A stretch of 64,000 nucleotides of DNA, taken from NCBI GenBank assembly GCA_034509425.1, contig JAVTVJ010000540.1:248001-312000 (forward strand). Reading direction: 5' to 3'. Under the pieces are notes generated by a model. It did no database searches and was not told where the DNA came from. It saw only the letters and a list, made by a program, of their open reading frames with translations. The DNA comes from Eopsaltria australis (lineage: Eukaryota; Chordata; Aves; Passeriformes; Petroicidae). The position numbers were made by a program, and so were the translations under genes. Shown here in pieces: positions 38,391-53,589 of this stretch (its first letter is position 1; each line of letters starts with the position of its first letter).

Positions 38391-41300
38391 TCTGTTTTCA
38401 ATTAGAAGTTCACCTGAACTCACCCAAATTCTCTTCTGTATTTTCTTTCTTCCCTAAGTGCTTATTTTCTCTAAATTTCCCTACCTTCACGTATGTACAA
38501 ATACAAACCTCCAGCACCTAACCCTGGTCACAGATGATGTTTTTGGGTCAGTACATAAGACGTGTGCTAGTGCCTATCCCACAGGTTCCCACCTCTTTCA
38601 CTGTGCCCTTTCTCATGTGGGAAGGGATGTGGCAAGGGAAGGTGGACAGGGTTTGTGCAGTATGAATCTGACCTTGGAGGAGACCACAGAGGGAAGAGTC
38701 TGAGACAGTCTTCCCATGACTAAAGGGAGAGATGGAAACAGTATTTCCAATGAGAGTGACGTCCTGCCACATTTTACAGTGCACATTTTTAGCCTTTTGC
38801 ACATCCACTCTTTCCCTGGCAATGGTCATCTTTTCTTGCTAATCAGAAGCACAGATGTCAGTGAATTGCTTTCTCCTTTGGAGGATGAGCATTTCACACT
38901 CCTCTTGGCTGGGAATCACAGGAGGCCCTGCACATCCTTGCACAGCAACCCATGCCAGCACCTTTGCTATGGGCTAGTTTACTTTGCTAAACCTTGCACT
39001 GGACGCCTTACTTGTTGACACAAAGAATTCCTATACAGAATGGCTTTTCAAAATGACATTTTTGTAAAATCAACTGTTACCAATCGTTTAAAAACACACA
39101 TGGGATCAAAGTTCAGTTTATCCCAGGTTTAATAATTAACTTAGCAATGCAAAGCTGAGCCCAGCGGCACAATAAAACTTCCTGTCCACTTTGACATCTT
39201 GTATGTTGATGTTGACTCGTGACTTCAGTCACTGTTTACAAATATTGGCCTGGGAGGTCCTTATAGATCTAAATAAATTATGTTATCAGGAAAGTGAAAA
39301 TGGATGAAACCTACAAAACTGGCCCTAATCTGATGAAAATACCCTCTAAATTAAAAAGCTGGTGGAGCTAAGCATCTTCTCCAGGATTTTGCTCCCCTGT
39401 GGTCTATTGAGGGACAGATTTACATTTATTGGAGCCTAAGGATTCATTATGGTACAGCTTTTAAAGGCAACCTACAGAGCACTAACAAGAGGTGAAACCA
39501 GGGTCACTCTTTAACTCATGGATCAATAAATCTTTTCCATCCTTGAACTCTAATGTCAAATGTCATTGCCTAAAAATTCCTCAACCAACACACCAATCTA
39601 TATCCATTACAGTTATATTCTCATTTTAGGGTACAAAGATTGTGCACATCATCTCAGCTACACTTCACAGCTGTTTGTGCAAGTTCTTTTGCTTGCAGGT
39701 TAAAGCATATTTTAATTTCAATGTCTATAAATAAGTAAATATGTTCTGATTCATATTAAACATCCATAAGTTTCACATTGACAATGCAGTAATTATTCTT
39801 CAACTCTTCAATTTCTTAATGAGAATAAAACCTTTGCCTAAACTCCATATTCACAGTGACAACACAACGTTAACATCTTTGTAATTCAGATAAGTGAGAT
39901 CTTCTTTAAGAAATTCAGGGGGAAAATATGCAACCTGACAGAACAGCATGAAGCTTCCACATGAGAATCCTAGGAGGAAGTGTCTACATATTTCGGAGTA
40001 AAATCAAAGAAAGCCATTAAAAAGAGCACATTGTCTAAAATGTGTTGAAATGAGACATGTATTTATTCTCTCCCTGAGGTAAAAACCTGTACAACTTTGG
40101 GTTAACAATCCATAAATTATCGAGTCATTTCTCACTTGTGGAATAAATAGCATCCAAGAGTGTCTGCATCCACACATCAGCTGAAGCTGGAGAAAGCTAA
40201 ATTTACAAAACATTGAATCAGAAGGTATGTGAGACTCAGTAAACAGCACAAAATCGAGTGACTACAACAAAGAATATTACAGCTAATCATCAAGTTTTCA
40301 AGAGTTTCTGCTGCCGTTCATGGGGTGCTCAAGACCCTTCTGCAGAGCTTGGCAGAAGAGCAGGCAAAACCAGGGAGGCAGGTGGGTGTAGAGGATGGAG
40401 GTGCCGAACAGACTGACAAGACCCAGCCTGGGCAGCAGCTCCTGATTCAACCCTGTTAGTGATGGTATTTTGGGGCCACTGAGTGAAGTTAGGAGGGTTA
40501 CAGGTGGCTGATGTTATTTGAATTCCTGGCTGAGCTGTGCCTTCCCCCCCCGCCCCCAAGTCCACCCCCTATCCTGGTGGCTGTCCCATGTGGATGTAGG
40601 TCAGCATTCAGAAAAGATCATCAAAGCTGGAGTTCTCCCGCCTGCTCCATGAATCAGTGGTGAGGGGTGTGCCCACCTTCTACAGAGTCCCAGGCTTAGA
40701 AGCCTTGGTGGTAAAAGCACAAACCAAATTGTTTCAGCACATGGTGTCCAGGAGCCCAAGATCCTTCCAGGTCCTGCCCCCTCTGCTTGAGCAAAGATTC
40801 CTGTGTTGGAATGAGCACCCTGTCACCCAGAGCAGAGAGGAGAGGTGTGACTCACCACAGTGCTGGAGTCCATATTCAAATGGCAGGTCAGAGCATCTCA
40901 CAGGAGGCTTCTGGCTCCTGCAGAAGCCTGGCCCAGCCTGGTGGTGGTCCATAGTGCCCTGGAGCAGGACTCCAGCAGATGCTGCCAGGATAGACCCTGG
41001 ACCTGGGAGTGCTCTGACAGCACAGCTGCAGCAGTACATGTGAATCAGCCCTAAATTTCAGTGCATGTCAGCAGTTACCTTCTGCTTTCTGATTAATGAA
41101 CTCCTGGTCTCACTGCAGATTTTTGAGGGCAGGTGTCTGGAGGCTGGATCACACGGTGTATCCTCCTGATGCTGAAGAAGTGCCCATGTTGGCAGAGTCT
41201 GGAGGAACCACAAGTCATTTTCCTGTGGGGGATTAAGCTGGACCTCATCCTGCAGCACTCACAGGATCAGTGCTGGGCCTCTGAGGAGACATGAACTGGG

Positions 41301-44300
41301 CCAAGAGCATCAGTGCTAGACAAACACGAGTAAACACAGGCAAACAAATTACAGAGGGGAACAAGAAACCGACAAAGATGAATGTGGCAAATGAAATGTA
41401 AGCAAGTGTGTTAATGCGGGTCAGACAAAGACTTAAAAAATCTTGTACTCAGGATATTAAAATTGCACTCCCTGGTGTGTGCCTACCTGCACCTCTCTCC
41501 TAAACATTATTTCTGCTACATTTGCCTTGAATTAAGAAAGAGGTTTTTCATCTTCGAAGCAGTCAGACCTGCAATTACACCGACCCAAGTTTTGCATGAG
41601 GTAATATTTTTTCCTGCCTTAAACACAATTTGTACTCAAAATGAACTTGTTAAATAGTCTGTCATCTTGCATTTCCTTCTGTAAAGAGCAGACAACACCT
41701 GAATAGTTAATGAACTGCAGTGCAGTTTAATCAGAGTGGGAAAAATACTGTTTCAAACAAAGAATAAAGTCATCCCCTCCAGTTTCTCCCACTGCCTCCA
41801 TCTTCCTGCACTAGTCACTGGGTTGCCAAGTCACCCTGCACATGATGTCCTTTGGGCACGTCCTGAGACAACTGGCCTGAGCCCCAAGGGATGCACACAC
41901 GTTTTGGGAGCTAATGGTCCTCATCACCTTGCTCCACAAGCAGCTGTTTAGGCCAGAGTGAGGTGAAAATGCCAGGGCAGTGTGCCCCAAGTCACAGAAC
42001 AGCAACCCCAGCCCTGTTCAGGTTGTGCAGTCGCAGTGTTTCAGCCTACCCAGGGCTTTAAAAGGGCTGGATGCCTTATTCACCCAGTAAGTAATTTACT
42101 ACAACATGTTCATAGCAGTATACAGGAGCATTGATGTGCCTCCAGTCGTAGTGCTGAGCCCAGAAATTTTGCTCAGAGGAGTCATAACCTGTAGTGGGAA
42201 ACAGCTCTGGAGCTGTACACTGGAGTGCATGTTGCAGGGCTCTGCCAAATGTGATATTACCAAAATAGCTTTTGTTCCAATACATTGGGCACATAGAACG
42301 AAAAATATTACCTATTGTCTGGGTTGTAAGTTCCCCTTTGTATAAAATATGAATAACATTTCTTAACTGCGTTTGTGAAATGCTTTGTCCCTGGGCACAG
42401 AATCTATACACAGCCACAGCATTGTCGTTATTTATGGCTTTCCTTAAGCACCCGGAGTTATGAAGATGTACTTTTACTTTGATCCTTCACAGACCCAGTA
42501 GCCTGCAGGAGGAATACAATTCATCAATGCTTTTGTTATGTGTGTCACTGTAACGGAGGGCAGGAATGAGGTACAGCATTCCTCTGCCACCTGGGAGCAT
42601 CCACTACCCAGCAGCATGAAGGCAGATGGGTAACATCCTGTCAGCAGGTGAACTGCGTGAAAACACAAAGAAATAAAGTGGTGATTGTGGCTGGGAAGTG
42701 GCCGTTAAGGAAATTTAATTCAGCTGACTGTGATGAGTAAAGATGCCATCAATAGTTCCCGCTACTGGCCAGTGAGTTATTGGATACGTGATTTCCACAA
42801 TCTAACTCCCTTAGCACATTGCTATATTAAATCTTTTGTTGCTTTTGTTGTTTTATCCCTAAAGAATATGAGAAAGGTGAATTGCTGACTTTCCACAGCT
42901 TGCTTTGGCTGCAAATGGAGCTTCAGCTCCTCAGGGCTTTGGCTCATGGGCAGTGAAGCAAACAGCGACGGCGGGTGAAGATGGAGCTGTCTCCCACCTG
43001 CCTGCCAGAGGTTACTGCTGCTCTAATGGTGTCAGCAGCAGAAAATATCTGCCCAAGTCAGCTCAAGCTGGGGCACAAGGGTGGAGCAGCAGAGATGTAG
43101 GTGCTGAATCAGCTCTGTTTTGGAGAACAGAGGGATGTTAGCAGCAGCACAGGGGCAGGGCAGGGCAGGGGCCACTGCAGGACTTGTTTAACCAGCTATG
43201 CCAAAGCCCACAAGCAAATTTTGCACTTCTTTCCCCAGGACTATATTTTGTTGGCCAATAATCTTCAAAAGAGGGAGAAACCCAATATAACCTATTACCC
43301 ACATGAAAGGTCAAATCTTTCTAGGCCTGATGTTAATTTCATTGGTGATGGGGCTGGGCTTTAGTAAGCACAAAATAATACTAAATCAAACAGATGCATC
43401 TTGCTCAAAACTCACGATTATACTCAAAATAACTAAAATTGTAAAAACTGAATGAAAATAACACAGGGAGTATCAGGAGCAAACTGAAGTCCCTCTGGTT
43501 CAGTCCTTGCATTTTTGGTGTGGGGAGAAGAAAATATAATAGACAATAGGGTGCCAAGGGACAGAATAACACAGCCAGGCAGGGTCCCCATGACTCATAC
43601 CCAGAAGATCTTTCCTCAGGAGTGGGAGTCATAATGATCCACAACAAACTATTGTAGCCCGCTAAATGTCGCAAGCGTCTCTGAAGCCGCATTAACTTCC
43701 CGCAGCGATGATTTTTCTAAATACGTGACATCGAGCTTTGTTCTGCTCCCTGCCAAACACATTTAAAGGCACTACCTTGACTCCCCTTTGAGAGGTCTGT
43801 CTGAACCACTCATTTCTCTTTCTCTCTCCCCCATCCCCCTCCCCAGTACTGGGCGATGCTCTCTTCACTTCCAGGAGAGATGACAGCAGCATTCTGCTTC
43901 TTGGAACAATGTTCTGGTTTATCTCCAGGAGTCAACAGTAGGTGGTTTACTTTCTGGCATTTCTGTCTCTTTTTTGTTACTTTCCTAGGCGATTTGCCAA
44001 AGGGAAAAAATTTAAAAAAACACGAATACTATGCTTTGAATTTCTACATCTTCTTCCATTCAAGGCTTCTCATGTATTTGACAAACACCCTTTAATTCTG
44101 AGCCAGGCTTCTGGCAGGTGGATGCAGCCACTCTGTCTTCACCAAGGAGATGCTTTCCTGGGCCACTCTCTGGGAGGAACATGGGTGTTCAGCTGCAGGA
44201 GAGCTGCAGATGTGCAGCCACAACAGGGTAAAGGCAAAGGCAGCTGCAGGTTTTTCCTCTCCTCCTGCAAACCAAAGCTGTGTTCATTCCACACTTGGAC

Positions 44301-47300
44301 ACAGTGGTGGTGGTACCTCTGCAGTAAAAATCCTGTTGGGAGGCTCCAGGTCAGATGTCCATTGGTCTCTCTCCCAGCCCTGGGTGCCATGGCTGGTCAC
44401 TCAGCGAGGAGGGTGGCAGAGTGGACAGGCAGAGCTGGTCACAGAGCAGAGACCACCGGCAGCTCTGGGACAGGGCTGTGTCTGCAGCTGCACCTGCAGC
44501 AGTGTGGGAGTGACACCCATGCCTGGAAACACAGGATTTCCAGATCTGCGGTGAGGAGTTGAGTCTGTGTGTACAGCTAATAAAGATAACTCCTTTCCTC
44601 TTATCTTACTGGAAGGAGGAGCAAGAGAAAGGCCAAGAAATGAGCCAGATAGTGTTGCCAGGAGCTGTGCTCCGTGCCCCCTGTGACAGCTGATAAAGGC
44701 TGTTGTGGCCACAAAGCGGCAGAGACAATGCTGTGCCCCCAGCCCCGCCTGAGAGCAAGGAGGGGAGGATATGTGAGTTACCAAGTCTCCCCAGGTCACT
44801 TTGGAGACGTCACCTGCCGCCTCCTTAGGGACACAAGCTGGTGTCATGTGCTCTTGCATCTCAGGTCCTTTCAGAAAGAATTTTGGAGACAAAAAAGTCC
44901 ACACCCCTGAGAATTTCTTCCAATTATGGAAGTGTCTCAGGGAGAAGATCATGGCACAGCAGCCACCTTGACAGTTCAGTTGCATGGACCAGGGGCAGGA
45001 CAGGGGCTGGAGAGACATACAGGCAGTCAGGCTGATCATGGATTTTATCGTAGAAGGAGCTACTATTGACTGGCAGAAGTTCATATGTGGTTATATGAAG
45101 TTGAGCAATGGGGCTGCACTGGAGTTACTGAAGTCCTCTGTGAGGGGCTGGGGCATCCTGGGGAGCTTCAGACGAACTTTGAGAGAATAGAATAAATGTA
45201 AAGATGAGCAGGAATCTACAGGTACACCCTAGGATTTGTTCCAACCCTATAAACACACATGACAGATCTTTAAACTTGTTACGAGTCAACACACAAGGAC
45301 CCAGCAGTGTATTTAAAGAAACCAATTTCACAGGTTCATCCTCTCCTCCCCTCCATGGCAGCTCTCCAAGAGCCTGTTCAGCTTTAAGAGTGTTGTGTCT
45401 CTTCGCACTATGCCTCATGTCATACATGAAATGGGAGGACCCACATCTGCTGGGGATGCTGCTCTCTGAAAAGTGCTTCTTGAGGGGTTACCAAGGTGTG
45501 GAAGAGTGAGCAGGGAGCTCACTGGACTTAGAGAGCTTGATCTGTTCAGCCTATTGAGGAGATGGATAAGAGGAGTCCTCTTCAGAGTTGATGTGCCTTC
45601 ACAGGGAGACACCTCTGCTGTGACTCTCTCTTGAAGAGAGAGCAGTAGAGTTTCTGGTACTGGAAATCTGTAAAACGTCATAAAACAAGGTTTTAACTTG
45701 TCCAGAAAGCCCTGATCTGGAGCTCAGTGTCCCAGGTGGAACCCTGTGATCCACCTCACCAGGAAGTGGAATGATGTCAGGAGAGCCTTTGCACTCAAGA
45801 GCTGCTGAAGGAGACTCCAACACAGACCACTTCATATCATTATTGCAAAGGGAGCTTGGTGCACTGCCATCAATGTCCACCCCAGTCACACCCCGAGCCT
45901 GCTGCCTGTCCTGGGCCAGCTGATATAGTCTCATTTTAAAACTGAGACATGGAGGAACAGATTTCCCCAGGAGAAGCTCAGAGCAGAGATGGGAGCCTGG
46001 TAGTTTTCTCACAATGGTTGGATCACTCCTTAGCAGTATAACCATGATTCCTCTTAGGGATAAAAGTGCTGTGGTCTCTTTTATGCTTTATATTATAGAA
46101 TATATTTTCATTGACAATCACTCTGAGCAGCTTCTCAGTGACCTTCTTACAGGGAGCTAAGAGGTATATTTGACTCATAAGTGATGAATTTTAGACTTCT
46201 TGTGGAGGATTTGGAATAATGAAAAATATCTGCTCATTCTATAATATTCTGGCTTATCTTAATACTCTGCTTTGCTGCTAATAAGAATTAAGATCATTTT
46301 ACATTAACCTACATTAACAAGTCTTATTTTGGTTGAAAAAGTCATCTTGTGGCTCAAAACTGAAGTGGAAGTTCCATTCCCAACTTTCTTACTGCATTCA
46401 CATCATCACTGTATGCTGGAACTGTGCTATATTGTTGTGATGTATTTCTTGGATAGCACTTGTTCTGAAAAACAACTAATCTTACAGCTTGCAAGCAGAT
46501 AAAATTAAATAAAAGTAGTATGACTATGTGGTTCTGGGGGTGCAGGACTCTCAGAGAAGAAGAAAGAAGTTACCCACCCTTTGTTTTCTGTCCCCGTGTT
46601 TTCATCGCAGCATCACCCCTTTCACACCATCTGTACAATGACACTCATGTGTTGTTATCTCCAGGCTTGGGCCCATATATGTGTGGCTTTAAGGGTTCCT
46701 GAAGCTGAGACAGAGGTGGTTTTTTGGCCAGTGTGCACCTCCACAGGTCATGCCTGCTGCTCGTGATGCCCGGCTGCCCCTTGCAGGGCTGTGCACAGCA
46801 CCTCTACCTTCATCTGCCTTTCTCTCGGTGCTCAGCCAGCCCCTGCTGCCGGGCCGCTGTGGGGAGCCCGTTCATGGCAAAAGCCAGAGCCAGGCTCCCA
46901 TTCCCACCTCAGAAGATCCTCTTTAAACACAGAAGAAAGAAAAAAAAATATAAAAAGACGTTTAGTTCAGTGCATAAAGTGCAGCGACTCAATCACTGAG
47001 AGTGGGCAGCACATTAACCCCTATGTGGATGGGCTGAAGAACAGATCTGAGAATTCAGTGGCCTCTGTGACCGGGTCTCACATGAGTTACGAGCTCTGAC
47101 AGCCCCGTGTCTGTCCCGCCCAGGCTGCGGGTCAGGGAGCGGGGACGGGGGATGGATCCTGAGCCCGGTCCCTGCCCGGGAGCAGCATCCTCCCGCACGC
47201 CCCAGCCCGGCACAGTGGCTCTCGCTTATCCTCAGGGTTTGCAAAATTCCTGGGTATTTTAAATAGCTTTGATGCAACTACCATTCAGCTTTTGCTCGGA

Positions 47301-50300
47301 CTGTATTTGCAGCTGCAGCTGGAGAGCTTTTGCGGTAGCCAGTAGGCAAACAAAATGCATCCTGCAAAATGCTCACGGCCCCACGGGCTGCAGTTGTGTG
47401 TCTTAGATAAAAGTGTTGAATCCTGTGTCTCCACGCACAGGTCCACTGACATGCACTTACACAAATTGTATATTTTAAATACATTTTAAATACAGATATG
47501 ATAAGGGAAAGCCCTCTAAACCTGCACTAAAATGTGTTTCCAGCTCTTTGTAAGTTTAGTGATTGATAAATGAAAAGGAAGGAATATGTTTTCTGAGGCT
47601 TTTAAAATTAGTGATCATTGCAAAAGGAATATATTTTATAGACTTCCATAGGATTTACATACCACTTTTCTTCACAAAGTAAACTGTTAAAACTGTCCTG
47701 GCCTGTTAGCCCTGTGTACCTTGGGTCCTTGGGGTTACTCAAGTTAGAATAGCAAAGGGGAGAGATAAATTAGGCAGTAAAATGGACTAAGAGCTTCTTT
47801 TGTGGCCACTGACATTTAAAAAATTCTTCAGATAAAGGCTACCCACGATAAATATTTGCAAGTTAATGAAAGCCTTGGAAACTTCAGTATGCAGATGTAA
47901 CATGGTTAAATACCCATCATTTCTTCATGGAAAGCCAGAGCAGCCAGTGGATAGTAGGACAGAGCAGTCATGGGCATGAATATTTGTTGTGGGAGATACC
48001 TCTTTATGTAAGATGTGTGTATTTAATGTACATTGAAAATCAGATTTGCAAAACAAAGTCACACATTAGAATTGTAAATGGCCAGAGCCAAGTCGAATTC
48101 CCTTAAATACACTTAGGGGTGCTTCTCACACACTGCTAATAGGGCACAGCAGCACCACAGCTCAGAAACAGGCAAAAGTGTATTCTTATACCTTTATTGC
48201 ATCCATAACACTACTTCAAAGGGAAAGGTCATCCAAATTAGGACCATATAAAAGCAAGAACCATAATGAATGCTGTGAAGTTGTCTTCAGCAATTTTTAT
48301 TTTTATTTGTAATAGATAATAAGATTAATTTTGAGTTCAGAGTCCCTCCCACGACCTACTTCCCTAAGCATGGACAGAATCAAATATCTGGATTTACATC
48401 TCTAAGGAAATCCCATAAAATATGTAAGATATTAAACACAAAAACTTTCTACCCTTTAAAAGTATTCGCCCTTAAATGCTATTATTAAGCCAGACAATAG
48501 AAAGTTTTAAATACTTGTTCCCCAGTATGGAGTTATTTTTAAATCCTATATTCTTTTTAATGGCTACAAGATCAATAGTAAATGTAAAGGTTTAGGCTCA
48601 CCTGTTTGATAGCATCAACAGTGTTTGTAAAGAAATGCCTTTCTGAAAAAGGAAAGGAAATATTCTCTGTTATATTCATACCTCAATAAAGTTAATAAGC
48701 AATACAGAATTACAAGTTTAAACCCAGTTGAAAGAAATGCACTAAAAGAGAGAGAAAAAAATGTGTAAAGTTAAATACTCCATTTTCAGATGAAATCATG
48801 AGATGTCAGTTTACAGACAGTGCATATTGTAGCAGCCCACTGGAAAACGGAGCAGCCAAACAGCTGCTATTGTGCCTACCCTAGAAAAAATTAAGATCTC
48901 GTAATAACATAGGCATGGAAGTTGCCTATAATTTCACATTTAGGCCTTTGTTTAGAAATGGCTTGGGCTCTGCTTAAGAGCGAAGTTCATGTAACTGGCA
49001 AGGCAAGACTGCTTTATTATCTGCCTGTGACAAGTCCTGTTCACAAAAAAGGGATTCATCCCAAAGAGTTTTTTGGCATGCCCAAGACAACTCCAGAGTG
49101 CCAGGCCTCTCTGGTAAATCCCTGCATAAATAGGAGCAGAAAACAAGGAGGCTGCATGAACTGAAGACTTTGTTTTGGAAGAAAAAGCAAGATCAGTTAA
49201 CTATTAATTACTTTTAACTTTCCTGTCCAGCATTCACAGGTCTGAGGTTTCCACTTTGCTGAAGCCAAACTTTACTTACACTGAAGCTGCAACTTCATGG
49301 ATAGACCCAAGAGAGGGTGTTCATCTTACTTTAGCATGGTCAGACCCATCCTCCCCATTTCTTTCCTTGACTGGAATTATAAAGAGACCCCACACACCTT
49401 GGAACGACTGAGGGAGGGCTTTGCAGCCTGCAGGAGAAGTGCATGGATGGATTGACAGCCCTGCTGTGGTGAGCAGGAGAGGTCCCTCTCAACAATTTGT
49501 TGAGGTCTGCTTTGTGTGTACATCTGATTGTCAAGAGGAAAGACACACAAAGAGAACACTGAGTGCTCCTATGGATGACTAGAAAACAAAAACTTGGTGG
49601 AAAAATCTGACTCTGGAAAGTCCACTTTATAGTTTCATTAGCATGAGAAAATCAAAAGTGTGCCAGCTTGATGTCCTGCTTTCAGATGTTACATGCTATA
49701 CCACAATGGATAAATGATGCATGCAATTTGGTGCTCCTTGTCTATTTCTTATTTGCAGCTGATTACGTAAAAACCCTAGGCAGTTTCCTTAATTTTTGTC
49801 GTGGAAAGCTGCTGAAAGCAGGGGACAAGATTTGCATCAGGACTCTCTACATGGTGACAGTGACAAAAGTATTTTTCTACATTCTTCCATGAAAGCCTTT
49901 GCCTGGACCCAAGGAGCTTGGACAAAGCCCCTTACTGCTCCATGTTAGTCCATAGTTCCCCAGCCTGGCCATATCTGTTCCAAATTGTCTGCTGGGGCCA
50001 CGTTAATAAAGCAGTTACTCGCCTGCTAATGTTTTTCAATTCTGCTTTTGGGGTGTGAGCTCGCTCCCTGAATGAAGTGAGCAACTCTACTGCCTGAATA
50101 ATCACTTCCTTGAATTAATATGGACTGCAGCCATGTCCATCTGTGCTGTGATTTCCCACTACCACCCATGCTTGAAAGAGGCCTGTACCTCCTAAGTAAT
50201 TATTTACATTCCACCTATTGCATTCTCCATTGCAGACAACAGTCTTTACTCAGTACTCATCTTAATTTATTCCTCGTTGTTTTCTGTGTTAAAAATACTT

Positions 50301-53159
50301 CATGAAGGGTGAAAGCTCATGGTAACCTCCATCCTACAGCATCAGATAGGTCCTGCCTTTAACAGGGAATAATTGTAACTTACGCAAAGATCTTGGATCA
50401 GAGAAGAGAGAAAATAAAGGTTATGATTTTTACAAGCTTTTGTTTCTATTCCAGAAGCGTTGGTCTTAGACACTCTTCTTAAATAGTTGTTTTGATGTTA
50501 TTAATAATAATACCTTAGCCTTGCTGTCAGTGGGAGAGGTGTGAAAAATTCTGACCAAAGACGTTTCATAAACCCCTCGCCTACAAAACTCAGGTACTGT
50601 ATTTACTCAGAGCAATGAGGGGATATGAAGCCAATGCAAAAACCCACTGGGACGTGGCTGGGCCCTGTCAGGTGCTGGGGACAGCCTGGTAGGAGGCTCC
50701 CTCCATGCTCAGCTGTGTTGGAGGCTGCTCAGGGGCAGGGGCGGACCAGGGCGTGCTGGTGCTCTGGGTTGTAGCAAAATCTTTCACACCAAGTTAGGAT
50801 TTGGGGTGATTAATGGGTAAATCACACTTGTACCAGTGAGATTGTACTGGAGCTGGATCTAGGAATAAATTTTCTTTTAGGGAAAGACTGGCAGAGTCTG
50901 GAAGCTTCTTTTCCTTCCTTCCCCCCAGTGCACAGGGCTTGGTCACCACTTTGGTTCCCTACAAATATCTCAGCAAATGTCTTCTTGCTGCTGTAGGGAC
51001 ATTGCAAAGTTGTGGGGTTTGTGGGTTCTGCAGTAGCTTGGTTTTTGATGGACCACCACTAGCATCACTCCTCTATGCAAAGATGAGCCTGAAATGTGCA
51101 AGAGAGCTTTGGAAAGCACTTTTTCACCTAGACATGTAGTGTCTGAGAAGGCAGGTGTCTTGTCTGGACTGGAGGTTTATTACATTATTTCTGGAGGGTG
51201 CAGGAAATGGGGTTTGAGGTCCCAAACAATCCCTTTAAATCCTGTGTCCTTGAATATCAGGGGTCTGAGGAGTCTGCTGGATTCCCCACCAACAGAACAC
51301 GGATGAGATTGCAGACCATGACCATGGGACTTCCCCATTCTGCCCAGTGAAGAAGAGGTTAGAGATCTTGTGAAAGTGTAAGAAACAAAGGAGAAAGGAG
51401 ATAAGGCATAACATAAAGAAGTGGAAGATGGAGATTACCAAGGAGAGACACAAAGCTTCCAAGTGGAGTTGTTACTTTTCCCCTACTTTAACTGACTTTT
51501 GGTAAGTGACACACACATCTCTTTCATCTTTCAGAAGAAAGAGGTGAGCTGGCTGCACTAAGAGTCCTGGCTGCTCTGGATACTAAGCAGCTGGAAACAA
51601 AGAAAATTGTGTAAAATTCATCAGCACATTTGCCCCTACCCAAACCCCAGTGACTTCAGGGAGTGCTAATCTGAGCCCCAAAACCTGCTGGCAGATTAGC
51701 CATCCCATGATCCCAAGATTATTTAGGGAATTACCTCTTGAAGAAAAAGAATGAAAAGACATTGCTGAAAACTGGTACAGTAGCATCCTGACAGAGATGG
51801 ATGGCATCCCCTCCTACTGCAGCAGTGGGACCCCAGCACACCCTTTCCCTCTGACTTCCCCTTTTTACAAGAGAGTTGGCCACGTCTAGCAGCCTCCTCC
51901 AAAACAACTGGCCAACTTTCCATGGCTGCTGGGCAGACTAGGCAGGAGCCAGGGAGTGTTTGCTCAGCCAAAGCCCCTCTGGCATGGCCTGGCCTCGCTG
52001 GCAAGCCCTTGCTGGAGGGAAGCAGGAGTGCACAAGGGAGAACACATCCCACTGGCAGTGGTTTCACCAGTGAACCCACACAGCTTTTGCCTGCATGAGA
52101 TTTTGGCATGAAGAAATTATATTATTAGTCTGTCACTTTTACAAGCATTGAAAATACATGGAGGAGGCACAGATGTTAAAAAATAACCACTAAAGCAAAC
52201 AAATACCCAAAGTTGGAAAACAAATGAACCACCTAAAAAGGAAGTCTCAGAGCCAAACTGACTCCTCACCACCTGCTACCAGGCAGTGGCCGGGGACCCC
52301 CACCAGCCGGTCGTGGGATGGGTGTTCCCCTTCTCGGTGCACCTCTGGTGCCTTCTGTCTTTACAGCAAAGGCAGTGCATTTCTCCCTCCAAGTTGGTGA
52401 GGGACATCACCTCGCTCCATCCCTAGTGAGACATGACCCAGTAGGACAGGAAACACAGCAAAGTTTTGCTGCTGGTGGTGAACTCAGGCTCAGTGCAGAG
52501 CCAGCGGAAAAGGCAGGTTGGGCAGATGGCAAGGATGTCCCCCGGGCCACTGCGGACGGGCTCTCTGTCAGCTGGGTGGGAGGTGGGCCAGGGAAGCAGC
52601 CTGCATGGATGTAGGGCAGCTGCATGGTGCCATCCATGTGGCTTGCACCTCCATGGAGGGAACCTTTCCCTCTGGCACTGAAACCAATCCAGGAGAGAGC
52701 CCCTGGATCGTGCCAGTTTTGCACTTCTGAAATGCTGGCAGGTAGGCTCTCCTTTCCGATTACATCATGTCACTGCCGCTCACCCCGGCTGTCTCTGGCC
52801 CTTGGGCAGGATCCAGTACCAGTGTGGTGGATGCTTTAAACTGTTGTGGATTTGCTCCCATCTCCTGATGCCCTCTGTCAGTCCTGCTTTGTTAAAAATT
52901 TATGTTTTTATGAAATGTTCAACTTGCTAGTGTTTTATGTTCAGTTCCTCATTTCCCTTCTGGTCTCCACCAGGTTTGCCCCTCTTGCTGGATAAAGGGC
53001 CTGGGCACACACTCCTGGGGAGCTGAAGCCTTCTCCCAGGGACCTGCACTCCCCAGGGACTCACACATTGGCTCCCTCCAGAGCTGCCCGACCCACCTCT
53101 GGGGATGTGCATGTGTATCATTTTGAAATGGCAGTGGACGAGGTTTAAGTAAAAGTCTC

Positions 53160-53589
53160 ACTTTTCCCCAACAGCGGGTGCAGGGACAGCATAGGCAGGG
53201 CTGTGGCTGGGATGTGGACAGGGGCAGGGGCAGAAGGGCAGGAACTGGGGCTGAGGCAAAGGGACAGCAACTGGGGCAGAGGAGAAGGGATAAAAAGATA
53301 GGGAGGGGATGGAGCAGGTGCACAGGGGCAGGGACAGAGGACAGGGCTAAAGGACAGCGGATGGAGCAGAGGGACAAAAGGATGGATAAAGGGGTAGAAG
53401 CAGAGACACTTGGGTTGAGACTGAGAGCCAGGGACAAGGGAACAAGGAGAGAGCAGAATCAGGGACTCAGGTGTCAGGATGGGAAGTAAGGGCTGGGAGC
53501 AGGGGCAGGGGCAAAGACGGAGGCAAGGACAGGAGCAGGGGCTGGGAGCCGGGAGCAGAGCCAGGGGCAGAAGCTGGGGCGTGGACGCT
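53160..53589 (+). repeat. Degenerate G/A-rich minisatellite-like region
   Basis: Irregular repeats of GGGACAG, GGGGCAG and related motifs fill this stretch, with a strong purine bias on the + strand. It leads directly into the regular 17-bp array. The region has no stop codons in some frames because of its composition, which explains long artefactual frames on both strands. No gene is supported. Confidence 0.7.

Larger units (their letters stand above)
23481..53159. other. ORC5-RELN intergenic region without supported genes
   Basis: About 30 kb separate the inferred ORC5 3' end from the RELN promoter. I see a T-rich tract at about 24299-24375, a CR1 fragment at about 32075-32480, a 35-bp tandem duplication at 31607-31676, an LTR-like element at about 36820-38390, and a short C-run near 40545-40557. 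Open frames of up to 227 codons (44401-45084, minus) occur but show no domain or recognisable similarity and no flanking splice logic that I could follow. No tRNA, snRNA or other structured RNA gene was recognised. Confidence 0.7.

Noticed and set aside
42076..42417. 113-codon minus frame with rather protein-like composition
   Set aside because: I do not recognise it and see no supporting exons. A protein search against bird and retroelement databases would settle it; no hit would confirm rejection.
44401..45084. 227-codon minus frame
   Set aside because: No domain recognised. It overlaps + frames of similar length in a moderately GC-rich stretch, as expected for non-coding sequence.
45480..45660. 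Possible old CR1 fragment (+ strand, CTGTTCAGCCTATTGAGGAG)
   Set aside because: Only a short stretch resembles the CR1 consensus and the rest does not, so it is too weak to list as an element.
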